A DNA stretch of 64,000 nucleotides from Siphonodentalium dalli (Eukaryota > Mollusca > Scaphopoda > Gadilida > Siphonodentaliidae): the NCBI GenBank assembly GCA_032622095.1, contig CP136066.1, positions 110,631,319 to 110,695,318 of the forward strand, in the 5' to 3' direction. A program made the translations under genes and the position numbers. Position 1 is the stretch's first letter. The number at the start of each line of letters is the position of its first letter. The notes beneath the pieces are model-generated. The model was not told the origin of the DNA. It was given only the letters and a program-made list of their open reading frames with translations, and searched no databases. Of this stretch, positions 33,640 through 46,882 are shown one piece after another.

Positions 33640-36310
33640 ATCTTTATTGCCTCCACTAAGGAGAGTGGTTGTTTATACAACACTATTCACAGTTAGATAA
33701 TCATAATACTACACAATACAGTTATATACATTTGAGACGATGGTTATGACTAATCCGCTAATAACATACAGTCGATGATAAAGTGTTATACGCTCACGAG
33801 TTGGCTCGTGACATAAAAACAAGGCAGTGTCGATGATAACGCTGTCCAGTGACACTGCTATTTCTGTGTGACCTGCTATTTCTACGTATTCTGCACTGCT
33901 ATTTTATTGTATCATTAATGTACAATTGCATGGGATTGGGGCACAAGTTATACAACAATGTTATATATGTTTAAATTGTTTTATGTGTTACCAGATCCAT
34001 GTTCGATATGTGAGTTCATTTAGTATGATTACTGATTGTTGACATTGGAGAGATGTATTAGTTAATTTAGTAGTAGCTTTGGGGTACTAAAATGGTGGCG
34101 TTCGCGCGTGACGTTGACCTAGAGGTGGTGAATGTGTTAATTTGTAAAGCGGTTTGTAACGACTATATATTTTTTAACTTCTGCAAATATTAATTTGTTT
34201 TTGTTATTACTAATGTTTGGTATACCTTTTAGGAGGTCGGTGATATTGTATAGAGTGATACCTTTTGTTCTAAGCCTGTCAAAAAACGTACGCGTTGTGT
34301 CTGGTATAGGGGGCATAAGAAAAAGTAATGGTGGGCGTCTTCGATTTCGTTTCCACAATCACAGAATGGGCTAAGAGCTATGTGGTTTTCGAATTTGTCG
34401 TGATTTAAGTCGCTGCATTTGTTTCTCAATTTGGTATGTATTATATTGTTTTTTTTCTGGAACCGGTATAATAGTAGTTTGGGTATGTAATATATAATTT
34501 TGAGGAATATCTTGAATTCATGTAAGCTTTCAGCTTTGGTTACAATGTCGGGGAGTTTGTTCCAAGTTAGGCACATTTTTGGCATGAACGATTTTCTTAA
34601 ATGTTCAGTTTCGCAATAATATGCGTAGAAGTCGCCTAGTCTTCTGAAGGAATAGCCCGAAACCCCGCCGGCTCGTGGTAGTATAGGAGTATGGTTAGAT
34701 AACTAGGTGCGTCAGCATTTATTATTTTGTAGAGCGTTTGTAATTTGTGAAATTCGCGTCTTATTTGTAGTGTAGGCCAGCCAACTTCAAGCATTAAATC
34801 TTTAACGGAGGCAGAGCGCTTTAATCCACTAACAATTCTTGCTGCATCTTTATGAAGGCGATCGAGTCTTTCAGTTTGTTGTTGTGTCGCACAGTCCCAG
34901 ACAATATCAACGTAATCCATTAGGGGCAGTATATAAGTTAGATAAATACATTCAAGTGTCTTTCGGTCAAGCTTATATTTTAGCTTTCTGAGTTGGGATA
35001 ATCTGGCAGAAACCTTTTTCGCTACATTATCCAGATAATTGTTCCATTTGAGATTATTTTGGAGTTCCAGACCAAGATACGCGTGCGAATCTACAAAGGA
35101 GACGTCGTTTCCCTGGAATTGCAAGTTGAGATGGGGATTTCCGGATACTAGGGAGTAAGATAGCGCTACAGTTTTTAACGGATTAAAGGACACCAGCCAT
35201 TTTTGAGCCCATTCGTCAATTTTATTCAAGTCGTTATTTAATCACTTGTAAGAATATCCATATCGTAATGAGAGGCAGTCAAGCATGTATCGTCTGTGAA
35301 CATTTGCGTATCGGATTGGGTGACGTCAGGTAGGTCGTTTATATAGAGCAGAAATAGGAAGGGGCCCAATATTCATCATTGGGGCACCCCTGCTGGGATA
35401 CGTTTCAAGTCAGAATATGTATTATTGACAAGGACACATTGCTTCCTGTTATGTATGTAATCCTCCAGCCAGGTCAGAAGTCGTCCCCTTATTCCATAGT
35501 GACTCAACTTATACACCAGCCCCCGGTGCCAGACTCTCTCAAATGCCTTTGAAATAACACAAAATACAGAACAAGTATATAAGCCTTTGTCGAGAGTCTG
35601 GCACAGGTTGTGGTATACATCGATGAGTTGGTATGAGGTACTGCGTCCTGGTAGAAAACCAGATTGGTGGTGGTATAAGAGTTTGTTATAAAAAAAAATG
35701 TATTAAGATCGTTTAAAACTAAATTTTCAAATATCTTGGCCAGGCAAGGTAGTAGGGATATATGTTTATAATTTTTACTATCAGATGGGTCGTCTTTTTT
35801 ATAGATTGGTGTTACGTTGGCAATTTTCCAATCAGTTGGGAATTTAGATTGTTTAAGTGAAAGCTCAAATAAGATCCGCAGAGGCGATGCGATGGTTTCG
35901 GCAGTGTTTAATAGCATTCGCGCACTCATTCCATCATGATCGACCATGGGCTTTGTTCAATTTGAGGGGTTTGATACTTGTTATGATGTTTTCTCTTGAT
36001 GCACTGTTGAATGGAGGTGGTTTGGTTGTTGGGTTTGATCGGAAATTCATTGACTGTTCTCTGTTGGAAAAGAATCCTGGTTCAATGTCCGGAGATTTCA
36101 AGTTGAAATATGATGATGTCGGACCAGACGAAAAGTTGGCGGCGATGTCCTGTATATTTGATTTGAATTTCACAAAGTCTAAATTTTCACCATACATCCA
36201 TATATGATCGTTATTGGAATTTATTGTTTGAAGGCCCTGGTATATGTAGTCGGATGTCGATTTGATAGAGGTTTCATCTGTCATATTTTCGCAGGAAATT
36301 CTACACAATG
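33640..36310 (-). mobile_element. 5'-truncated LINE retrotransposon with CCHC-type C-terminus
   Basis: Minus-strand order: a region before the RT (36308-35934), then SARMLLNTAETIASPL, FPTDWKIANVTPIYKKDD and LLPCLAKIFE (35947-35700). Next LYINDLPD and the active-site FTDDT (35360-35300), then WLVSFNPLKT, AYLGLELQNNLKW and the RLDRLHKDAARIV segment (35229-34636). It ends with a CDCG ... DAHHYFFLCPLY zinc motif (34390-34310). The 3' UTR ends near 33640 at AATAAAGATATATATA on that strand. At least three frameshifts make it a fossil. Confidence 0.85.
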
Positions 36311-37970
36311 GAAATATTTTTCAAGAATGTTTCTGCTTAAACTGACAGCTCATACATTGTGGACACAATATAGGGTTATATCCGGTAGTCCCAATGATTG
36401 AATAAAACGTACCCATAAAATATCCAGAAATAAACTCAATTTGTGACTTTTATTAAGAAATTCTGCTCTCAAGTTTGGATACGATTTTGCTACACACGCA
36501 TGCGCATGATTAAATGAGCTAACATTGGTATCACAGTGATAAATGAAAGTCAAAAACAACAATGAAAACCTGTGAGAACTGATGGAATTGCTTTTTTTGT
36601 CAGCGCAATTTGTTTCCTCGTCAGAAACCCCATGATGAAACACATATTGAGTTAATATTGAAACTGGGAGTCCCCTTCTCTTGCTTAATGCTCTATCTTG
36701 CTCTAGTTTACATGTCTGAACATGTGTATTCACACTATTAGTCATTATTTGTCTTTAAACATCGATTTGGAAAAAACAATTAACAAATTCACATGTCATT
36801 GGAAACAATTCTGCGACGAGGGCTCAGAACCATTTACCCACCCACCCGGACCTTGTATCCAGGAATGTTTTCACGACCCTCCCCATGGCAGGAGTATAAA
36901 TATAGTTTGCTTTCCACAAGAGGAAACGAACAACGGAGAGATGGAATCTATACAATAAACGAAGTAGGTTATATTAACTGCAGCCATGCTATAGTATGTT
37001 ATGAAATAAAGAACAAACGTCAAATGAGGATATGTTCCTATGTATGTCCAATGGCATGTTCTGGTTTCTGATAGAAAAACATAAACGGAGATAAATCATG
37101 TGAATTTTCAAATTATGTCTACGTAATTTATAAGATAGATATATTTTTGATTTACAGGCTATAATGCTCCGAAAAGCTCGACAAATTCAAAGCAAGTCGC
37201 CGGCTTTTCTCAATTTGTCGCCCAGATTAGGATGACCATATCGGGAACAAGGAAATATGTCCATTATTCCATGCTGCAGAACCGTCCAGATTCGATTTTC
37301 CAAATTAAATTACTTAAATAAAATTCTTTTTTACAGCGTATAATGTCCGCATAAGAGTATGTAACATGTGTATCTACATAAAGTGATCTCATATATAGCT
37401 GACCCGGATATAACACATAATTTCATAATTAAAACCTATTTTTGTCTTTAAAAACGAGCAGCTCTCAAAGTTTTTGATAGAGGGGATTTCTCGTATATAT
37501 CAATATTGGATGCGTGCTTTCCTCAATCAAACTTAATTTTACTCCTGTGCTCTTTTACTCATTTCCTCATGTGAACCTACGATATATGTATGTGTGGCTA
37601 GTATATTGTTAAGATATATGAATATACGAATAAATTTATCTATCTACATGCATGCATGTTTTATATCCTCCAATAACACTATAGTCAAAGTCGTCGAAAT
37701 TTTCCAGCTGCTTTAATGTTTTCGCATAAGAGAAAGACAAACGCTCTTTGAACAAGACACGAATTAGTACACGAATTACAAACTGTTAAAAGAAATTTCC
37801 TTAATGCTACGGTTGTATTAATCACTGACCCACTACCCTGTATTTTGACCCAGTGTATACCAATATAGCAATTAACTGAGGATTGGAGCGAGGCGAAATA
37901 ATATCCGACAGTATGATCATGCCAAACTTCTGTGCCAACGACATTGGCCTTCATATATCGTGCCACACCA
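36311..37970. other. Stretch without recognised gene
   Basis: No element ends or domains are seen. An open segment at 36722-36958 (+) is rich in Cys, Pro and His in its second half (FCDEGSEPFTHPPGPC). It has no start context or homologue that I recognise and is left unassigned. Confidence 0.4.
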
Positions 37971-37971
37971 A

Positions 37972-38165
37972 GGGGGGGGGGGGGGGGGGGTCGGAATTTT
38001 TTTTTAGGCACGTATGATCATTTTTATTTTTTCCGGCCTCGGACCACCCACCCACCCAATTTCTTCCGTTTCCGGCCTTTTTTTCCAGGCAATTTTGGAC
38101 ACCAACCCTTTTTTTTCCGTTTCAGGAATTTTTTTCCGGTCATTTTTGGACACCCACCCCCGAAA
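37972..38165. repeat. G19 tract and ~47-bp minisatellite
   Basis: A run of 19 G (37972-37990) is followed by two to three units containing TTTCCGTTTC, TTTTTTTCC and TTTTGGACACC, ending in CCACCC words. Confidence 0.7.
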
Positions 38166-38219
38166 TAGTTTATTGCGCGAGATTTTAATAGTGCATAATG
38201 AAGATAACGATACTATTTG

Positions 38220-39580
38220 AATTTATCATAGAAGTGTCATTAATCAAGAAATGTGTCAACATAATCACATTTCTAGGGATAGGCAGAGTGCCAAAGTTTT
38301 TATTAACATTCATTTTCATAATATATAGTCACATGATCTAGTCACATAATCACACATTTGAGTATTCTACAGACTACATGGTACAACACATTTCAGATTA
38401 TTTGATATTTTGATATTTGCTATGTGATATATTGCTTGAACCAAATTGTTTATCAAAACATGTGGAAATACAACTGTTCATCCCAGTTCATCCCAGTTTG
38501 AAGAATAATGCTAATACCAAACATAACCATGATATACCCGCATGACTCTTCTTGGGTCATCTCAGAATCCAGAACTGAAGAAACATGTTATAGGGTGTAA
38601 TGGCAGGCTGGTAGCCACTGCCTGAAGTAATAGGCTTCATAATAATTGGGAATAACATATGGATGGATAGCCCAATCTCACTTCTTTTTTGCTCACGATA
38701 TCAGTGACGATAAAATCTTTGTTACTGTGATTAACATTACAAGCTGATCCACATTAACTTGGAAAACAGTTTGAAAAAGGCTGGCCTTCAATTTATATGT
38801 TAAGATTTTATGTTTTACGTTGTCAAAAGTCTATTTTATTCCATTATTTATTATATCTTTATTTTCATGTCACATATGGTCAAGTGTGCTTTCATTTTAT
38901 TGCTTATTTTCAGCTGAGTTCTGCTTAGTTATTCTTATTTCGTTGTATCAGTAGATGGAATCCTGATTAAATTTTATTTTTCCAACAGCGCAGTTTCTTG
39001 TTCTATCAAGTTGAATTTGGGTTATTGTTATTATAGAGTTTCTCCCCTTGGTACGGTATGATGATCGAAAGATCGAAAGCCCGTCTGTCACTGATCTGTA
39101 TGTTTGTTTTCAATGTTTGTGCGTTTGAAGCATGGTATATGAAGGTATATTTGGTAAAACTGCTTGCAAACAATAAATATAATATGCGACGTGTATGTTG
39201 TGCTAATGCAATAGAATCAAAATATTTTAAAGAGCGTACGTGTATTCAAAATTAGACTCAGTGGACTACACAACTGACACTTATAATAAAGAGCGTTTTG
39301 TTCCATTGCGTGGGAACTTGTAATAAGATGCAGCTTGATGCAACAATACATTATAATCTGCTTTCTATTTGTATATTAAAGTCACACTGATCAGTGTTAC
39401 ACATTTCAGAGAATCAATTAGATTATATAGCGTAATTGAATATCCTACTTGTCGTGTAGTTTTGAACTGTTAATTGGTGTTGAACTAGGATAGTGAACCA
39501 TATAGATAGGGAACCATGGGAATGCTAATATTACGCTCTTATTTTAACGCTAGCTACCCATATAAAAATATCCCTTGGTA
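38220..39580. other. Stretch without recognised gene
   Basis: AT-rich sequence. It holds two TAAAGAGCG words (39229, 39288) but nothing else identifiable. Confidence 0.4.
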
Positions 39581-39581
39581 A

Positions 39582-39786
39582 CATGGTAAAAAAAACCGAG
39601 ATATTTTGGCCACCTATCGTGGTGTCACCATGGTGGATTACCATGGTTTACCGTGGTGGTAACACCGTGGTGGTTTACTGAGGTGTTACCATGGTGGTAA
39701 ACCACAGTGGTAAACCACCGTGGTAAACCACCATGATGACACCGCGATAGGTGGCCAAAATATCTCGGTTTTTTTTTTACCATGGT
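39582..39786. repeat. 205-bp palindrome with CCATGG/CCACGG words
   Basis: CATGGTAAAAAAAACCGAG with TATTTTGGCCACCTATCG at left is answered by the complements of these words at right, ending GGTTTTTTTTTTACCATGG. It gives rise to the tandem array that follows. Confidence 0.85.
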
Positions 39787-40175
39787 TCACCGTGGTGTTT
39801 TACCATGGTGGTATACTGTGGTTTACCGTGGTGTTACCATGGTTTACCGCGGTGTTACCATGGTGTATACTGTGGTTTACCATGGTTTACCGTGGTGTTA
39901 CCATGGTGGTATACTTTGGTTTACCGTGGTGTTACCATGATGGTATACTGTGATTTACCGTGGTGTTACCATGGTTTACCGTGGTGTTACCATGGTGGTA
40001 TACTGTGGTTTACCGTGGTGTTACCATGGTGGTATACTGTGGTTTACCATGGTTTACCGTGGTGTTACCATGGTGGTATACTTTGTTTTACCGTGGTGTT
40101 ACCATGGTGGTATACTTTGGTTTACCGTGGTGTTACCATGATGGTATACTGTGGTTTATCATGTGGTTTATCGTG
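39786..40175. repeat. Minisatellite of TTACCATGGTGG / TTTACCGTGGTG words
   Basis: About ten imperfect units of 20-36 bp, built from TTACCATGGTGG, TATACTGTGG and TTTACCGTGGTG. All three forward frames stay open over long distances with Trp-, Tyr- and Gly-rich translations. This is a result of repeat composition, not a gene. Confidence 0.9.
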
Positions 40176-40242
40176 ACACAAGGGAGGAGACAGTCTCAGA
40201 CAGATGAAACTTTGCATAAATGTGTTTATATGTACATCTAAA

Positions 40243-40663
40243 CAAGGCTGCAAATAATATGTCTGTCATTTGCAGAATGAGGTCCCAGAGGGTTAGCATC
40301 ACCAAATTCACCCTCTGGGGACTTCATTCTACTTAAGCCTCAACTGCTATGGGAGATCTAGTATCCGTATGAAATTCCCCAATTGAAGTTGGTGATGCTC
40401 ACCCATTATTCACGTCGATTGTGAATTTTATCTGCTGCAAATTAGGGAATATAGAAACTGAATAGAAGGGGAATAAGTAACTCAAAACATTGTTAATTTG
40501 TGACTATAAATAATTCCTAGAAGATGAGACCTTAGCAGAATGTGGTCCCCAGAGGGTGAATTTAAATTTGGTGATGCTAGCCCACTGTGTGGGGTAGCGT
40601 CACTAAATTTACCCTCTGGGGGACCTCATTCAGCAAATGTCAGACACACTATTTGCAGGCTTG
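40243..40663. mobile_element. Foldback MITE with CTGCAAATA ends
   Basis: The left end is CAAGGCTGCAAATA and the right end is the complement of nearly the same word. The arms include TTTGCAGAATGAGGTCCC. Each arm also contains its own hairpin around GAGGTCCC ... CTCTGGG. About 420 bp, non-coding. Confidence 0.8.
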
Positions 40664-41794
40664 CATCTAAGTATCGAGGAAAAACATCTTTGATTGGACT
40701 CAACTATTGTGAAAAGGAACACACAGCTTCATAAAATTAAAATTTTCAACATTTATTCAAACTTCTCCAGAACGCCATTGCCTTTCTGCCGTAACATTGT
40801 CTCACCATGGCATCTGTACGTATTCACCCCTTGCAACAATAACATTGAAATAACCAGTACAGAATATCCACCTCTGGCACCTGCTACTCTTCAATATTAT
40901 CCAATTTGAAACTGTAAATGATCACATTTATGCGTCAGCCCACTGGCAATTAAAATTACTCGAGTACTTTCAGTCACACAAAACAGTTTGACCAGTCACC
41001 ACACATCCATTTGTATTAACCTGCCCCAGAATTAACAGCTTTTCAACAATTATCGTTGAATATTCTTGATTGTTCAGCATCATGTTACGATACCATAAAA
41101 AGTGAACATTCCAGACTGTATCACACGCATATATCGCAGTACACTATTTATGTAGATAACGTTGATGAATAACATATTGTTATTTCCATGATGAAGTACA
41201 TGTACACACATGCACAATGTATGTAGTAGCTGCACAATCCCATACAAGTCGCCTATTCATACGACACATACTCTGGCACTAGATTCCCTGCTGCACGTTA
41301 GCACACACTGAACAGAATAGTACATTGTATTAAAAAAATAGTCTAACATGAAGCATCAATTATACATTATAGAACAATTAATATAACAAGTTGCCGATAA
41401 GATTTACATGGTCATGTAATACAAGGTTCATTCTGTTTGACTCACATGGGACCATCATATCTCAAATTTGTAATGATCATATCATATTCCATCTGTTCAG
41501 TACCTGGAAACTGGTTGATATTCTGATGAGCAACAATGAACAAACAACACGGGGATTATAAGGATTTGTTAATTCTTGTTCCTTAATAATCTATTTCTAA
41601 GTAGGGGTTGGTTCCAACTTCCAGCTCGAGATTGCATGATTTTTGTGACTTGTGGGCCAATATCGCCATAAACATTGAATTAATTACCTGGGAGAAATTC
41701 CATGATTGAAAGCAACGCAAAGCAAAATCGGCTCATCAAAGTCACCTAAATCATGCAATATTCACACAAGTGTTTAAACCTTTCTTCCAGCCAC

Positions 41795-41915
41795 CTTGCA
41801 GGGATGGTGCCAGATTTCCCAGGCACAAGGACAGTCAGAAGGACTACGATCCCCGACATGGGGTGGGCTACATTGCAGATTACCCTGATGGGGAGGGGGC
41901 TAACCCTAGTTGATT
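41795..41915 (+). other. GC-rich segment resembling 10840-10960
   Basis: After a possible acceptor (CACCTTGCAG) the frame reads FPRHKDSQKDYDPRHGVGYI to a stop at 41909-41911. See the entry at 10818. It may be an exon relic or a repeat; no family is recognised. Confidence 0.25.
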
Positions 41916-42056
41916 GATCGATTGTTTATTCGAGGCATTGTCAAACGATTGGAACTAACATACATAGTATCCACCCATTAACAAAATAAACAATGCAAAA
42001 AAGAAACCACTTGCATATCTAAGAGTCTATTAAGAGAATGCAATGGCATAATATGT

Positions 42057-42341
42057 TTAACCCTTTCATGACAGGTGTTGCGCTGGGGCAGCATTACATA
42101 TCCTGTGCCATGCATTCTCTTATATATGTGATTATTGGTACCTCGCATATCTAAGAGAATGCATTGGCTTAAATATTGTTAGACTAATGCATTCGCTTAT
42201 ATATTCGAGGTGCCCATGGGTGACTCGCATATACCTGTATAAGAAAATGCATTGGCAAATGGTTTGCGCATAATTTCGGGAAGCTCCAGTCATGAAAAGG
42301 TTAATGCAGCACCAGAGCAGCTCCCGCCATGAAAGGATTAA
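42057..42341. mobile_element. TTAA-flanked MITE with internal hairpins
   Basis: TTAA then CCCTTTCATGACAGG at left; CATGAAAGGA then TTAA at right, with a second internal GAAAAGGTTAA at 42296. Internal words GCATTCTCTTATATATG and complements occur several times, as in 2005-2105. This fits a piggyBac-type non-autonomous element with a nested or duplicated end. Confidence 0.65.
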
Positions 42342-43079
42342 GAATAGGTCAACATAAGAAAATAACTAATTAAAAAATAAAAATTTAAGCCAAGTATACC
42401 TGCCGACCCCATATTTTTCTGATATGTATAAGTAACCCGAACAAGACTTGGTGTGAACAAGAAAGTCTTTCAGTCACATCCTTGTCGTTATACGTTTTGT
42501 GTGATTACCGGCTAGACATATTATGTACTTGTTCGGGTGCGTGAAACTGATATTAAGTTAGTATTCAGGCTCTATGACAACTGGAGGAATGTAACATTCA
42601 AATAACATAGCCAAAAATTTTAAGCAAATTGACTGTACCACTCCATTGAAAACATCGTCAGAACTACGCTCAATTGTAAATATTTACAACTCGATTCGGG
42701 ACGCATCTATCGGCGATAAACTAACGAAAATGATTTCGCCATGGAGAGTCTCTGCATTTGATTCATATACAAGAATGACAGTGTGTATTATCAATTTAGA
42801 TATACCATTTGTAAAAATTTGAACAAGAGTATTCTCCATTTCTATTTGATCACCATACCGGACTGTTTCACATCACTTTAAGCGAAGTCAAGCTCGGCTA
42901 GTCAGCCTGGTGATTTCGGGTGTTGCCAACGTTCGGTGCACGACTCTCGCACTTCTCTCAGTCTCACTCGTTCTGTTGCATATAAATACTAGAATAACTT
43001 TTGTTCTGTGAATTTGCTTAGAACCCCCCTATCATTCAAAATCAGTCACTTGAAAGTCGAAACTTGATTGAGGTCGAAC

Positions 43080-43830
43080 TTAACCCTTTCAACCCTGGCT
43101 CCCCACAACGATCGACACCCTGACCCTGAGCTCCCAGTGGTATTTTTTTATATTGTGGCCAGTGTTTAGATGTATGGTGTTGTTTATGTTCAAGTGGTGT
43201 CACCTTTCTGAAACTTTAGATGTATATGTTCCCCATGGACCACTGATTATTTTACGATCCGGATACATTGCCACGTGGTCACTCCCTGGTAACGGTTGCT
43301 AGGCATCTACCCGATATTGAAAGTAAAATACAATTATAGCTTTTACGGTCGTAATTCAGCCCAAGGAAATGGCGCATTTGATGCAGTCAACACCCTATTG
43401 TGAAATTTGAGATATATCTGGCCAGAAGTCTGATCCTAACTTGTATTTAAGGGTAGCAACGGTTGCTAAGCAAATACCCCAAATGATCGAATGACACCAT
43501 TGCCCTGTGAATCCAACAATGTAGAGCTTTACCCTAATCGCTTCAAATAATGTACGTTTGTTGAATTCTGCGCTGTGCGCATGCGCATGTTTTTCTACCC
43601 CAACCAGTCGGCAACAAACTCATACACATGCACCCATGGTACTGCTGAAGTTCCTTGGGATCATTTACATATATATAAGTGGATATACCAATGGTTATAA
43701 CATGTATACACATATATGCTACATATGTTTATGATGTCACTGAATGCTGCTGGCCGCTTTTGCGGCCAGTCGGGTGTATGAACGTTTTCTGGCTGGCCGC
43801 TTTTGCGGCCAGTCGGGTTCAAAGGGTTAA
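43080..43830. mobile_element. piggyBac-like non-autonomous element
   Basis: TTAA at 43080-43083 is followed by CCCTTTCAACCC. The complement GGGTTCAAAGGG is followed by TTAA at 43827-43830. The right end contains two direct copies of CTGGCCGCTTTTGCGGCCAG with TCGGGT after each; the first is a perfect stem-loop with a TTTT loop. The body is 743 bp and non-coding. The architecture matches the 25829-27181 element. Confidence 0.75.
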
Positions 43831-43834
43831 ACAG

Positions 43835-45155
43835 GTCTTTAAATATTAGACCGATCGAACTCAATTTAAACTAAAATAGACCATCGGTCTTTCATCGCCT
43901 GCATGTATCTGGTTCATTCTTGAATAATTAAGGGTAGTCTAAAATTTACTATACATTGAAGGTATCTTTATCCCATAGATTTTCGACTAGGTTAAGTGGA
44001 ATCACGCTAAACTGTAATCACCGCGTGACTGATTGTGAACAGAACTTCAGAAGAAACTTGTAAAAGAAATAAGTCAATAACATATGATTTAAACACCCAT
44101 TTTAACACCCATTATCAGATCATTACAATACAAGGAACTCATCAGCCACCACCAATTAATTCATAGTATATATGCATACCTTCTGAATATTAAGAAATAG
44201 TAAGTTGTGAGAGAATTATCAGTGAAAATCATGTTTTTTTTCCCGTCAATCAATTTTTCCTGCACTAGAGACATTTTAAGGTTGTTTTCGTACATTAAAA
44301 ACTTCGTACTAATTACTGCTATATAGTACTCGCAAACGAGTTGAAACATTCAAATGTTCAATATGTGGTTATCCAAATTGAAAACCAAGATTAATCCATC
44401 AGATTAAAAAATTAAATGCGTTTGCAAATTGTCGATGTAAACTAGCGGACAGGGCATCAATCATGACTTCTAATTATGTAGGTAGAAATGATATTAACAG
44501 CGACTATTTTGAGGACGTATATCTCTTTCTAAACATGTCCATCTGAACGTATTCTTTTATATTGATGCGTTCTCATAAGGCAGCAATTATTACCTTTAAA
44601 GGATCCGAAAATCCCCATTCAGAGTCGTTCAGTTCGCCTTTACAAAATCGACAATATTGAAGCTTTCCGGCAGACGACGCACGCATCACCACGTGATACC
44701 GCGCGCGCATTTTTCTGCACCAAAATCTGCCATATATGATTTGGGTCTATATCAATTGATGTCGATTGTTTGTTACGAACAACTACATACATGTATCTTC
44801 TCACGCCAAAAAGCTGGTGTCATTTGGTTCGACAAAAAATATGGTTTAGTGCAAAAAATATCACGTTTAACAATTCAATTGGTTAAAATTTAAATAATTT
44901 GTTTTCCCACTGATAATTATAGAACCCGGGGCCCGTTTACCGCGGTATATACTAGTACCGGGGTGTACCAGTACCGTGGTATATCGAAGCATGTAAATAC
45001 CATTGTATAGAGAATAGAAAATTAAAAAAAAAACCTCTGTATTTAATCATTGTTGAGTGTGTTTTTGTCCAGCCTTGAAAGCCCTTCACTTACTTACATG
45101 TATATGTCCCACTGATTGAACGCTCTTTATTTTAGGTAGGCCATTGAATAAAGAT
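43835..45155. other. Stretch without recognised gene
   Basis: AT-rich. A short hairpin-like GC patch (44930-44990, CCGCGGTATA and TACCGTGGTATA words) is the only structure noticed. Confidence 0.4.
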
Positions 45156-45159
45156 CGTT

Positions 45160-45276
45160 CATTATCTAACTGATTGAATTACAGGATATCGCCAGCCCTG
45201 ATATTTCTTTAAAGCCTATCACTATAATAAATAAAAGGGCTGGTGATATCATATGCAATTTAATCAGTTAGAGAAT
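45160..45276. repeat. Foldback MITE core
   Basis: CTAACTGATTGAATT ... GATATCGCCAGCCCT faces AGGGCTGGTGATATC ... AATTTAATCAGTTAG around a 50-bp centre. TAAAGAGCG-type words flank it (45120 on the minus strand). Confidence 0.75.
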
Positions 45277-46429
45277 GGTAGCTCTTTTTTCAATGCACTC
45301 TAGTTTATTAATTACTTTTAAATGCATTATTAAATAAAGCTAAATATAGGCCTATCGGAATAAAATAACTAAAAAGGCTTATGATTCACTAAGAAATTAT
45401 ACAACAGTAAACGCTCTTTATTGTAGATATCATTGTTGATGGTGGCATACACATAAATATATATGCTAGCTATTACTGGGTCGCTCTTTAAGTAAATATG
45501 ACGAGATTTTCTATAACAAAAATAGCACGAAATAGGTGTATACTCCACAAAGAAAATTGATAGAAAGATATTTCGTTCTTTATCATGCAAAAACAAAATA
45601 TGCCAACATCTGCCAAAATCAATATTTATTTCAATAATTAATATCAAGTTAACTCAATACTAGTTAATCAGTAGCCTAAGTGTTCGATTTGGATAACAAC
45701 CGTGGCATTCCATATTCAAAAATAAATTAGATAAAACGAATACGAATGCTGAGCATTTTTATTTCAACTGAAGCTGTTGCTATCGTCGCTATATATATAT
45801 TAATATATAGCTCTATAGGAATCAGGGAGCTAAATGTGTTCTAGAGTCGGGGAGCAAGTACACCGTGTAATACTAAAGGTGAAGGTAACTGAAGAATGAC
45901 CTTCACCTGATACATGCGTCACGTTATTAAAGGATGACATCGCGTTTATTTGATTCGTACATAATATCTAAATAATTTAAACTGGTGAATGAATGGGAGA
46001 ATGGATTTTTGTGAGCGGGAAATTTATTTAACTAGCTGCTGTAGTTCTGAGTTTTTCCAGATCAAATTTGGCTGTGAGATAGCCCTGTCGTAGACTTGGG
46101 GATTTATTTTAAAAAGTAAACACATGCCCTATGATTTTTCTTGCATTTTCGTGATCAACTGCTGTCAATCTAGCTGGGTAAACATCACTGGTATGGCCTG
46201 CAGGCTTCAATTCAGTGAATTTGGCCGAAACGTTAACACTGTCGCCTATGGGAAACCATTTAGTTCAGTGATTCCTATACTGAGCCGTTCGTATCGCGTC
46301 CACGAGCGCATTCAGCAATGCTCAAATGATAGCAGGAGGTGAAGGTTGACATTCTATATCAAGGCCAAGGTCGTTGGCACAGTAGTATGGCATGATCAGA
46401 CTTATAGCTATAAAATGAACACATGATTA

Positions 46430-46882
46430 GGTTACACAGGTGTAAATGTTTTCCATAGGCCTCAGTGCTAACGTTTTAGCGTGTACTATCGGCAATATAA
46501 ACATTGGTCCAAAATTTTCTTTAAATCTGAAAAATTGACACTTTGGGAAACTTTTTGCACAAAAAAATCAGGTACGACAGGCAGGGAATTCACCTTTAAA
46601 ATCTTGTGTTTTCCTAACTAGTGTCAGAACCGCATAAAAAAATGCTGTCATATTTTAGACCACAACAAAAAATTCAAACTTCACTACAGAGGGTTAATTC
46701 CTGTGCCAATGGCTATTTTACCATTGGGAAACCATAGGGAAGAGGTGTGATGATTTTTTTTTATGCAAAAAGCACACAAGGCTATTGACCAATCAGGGCC
46801 CAGTGTCTATTTTATTCTCTCCTATATATTCCTCCCGCATCCGCTAGAGGTCTCTCCGAACCTTATTTACACCAGTGTAACC
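46430..46882 (+). mobile_element. TIR element, first of a direct pair
   Basis: The ends are GGTTACACAGGTGTAAAT and the complement of GGTTACACTGGTGTAAAT. It is nearly identical over its whole 453 bp to 47774-48225, including CGTGTACTATCGGC, GAAACTTTTTGCAC and CCAATCAGGGCCC words. No transposase is present. Confidence 0.85.

Noticed and set aside
36722-36958. Cysteine-rich secreted peptide
   Set aside because: No signal peptide, no convincing splice sites and no recognised spacing; left as unassigned open reading.
39582-40175. CRISPR-like array
   Set aside because: Units are contiguous and variable, without unique spacers of constant length; the context is eukaryotic.
39720-40241. Overlapping Trp/Tyr/Gly-rich proteins in three frames
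   Set aside because: They are translations of a minisatellite with no stop-forming words.
43750-43820. Bacterial-type terminators (perfect stem with TTTT)
   Set aside because: The TTTT is the loop, not a tail, and the stems are the doubled subterminal hairpins of a TTAA-flanked element in animal DNA.
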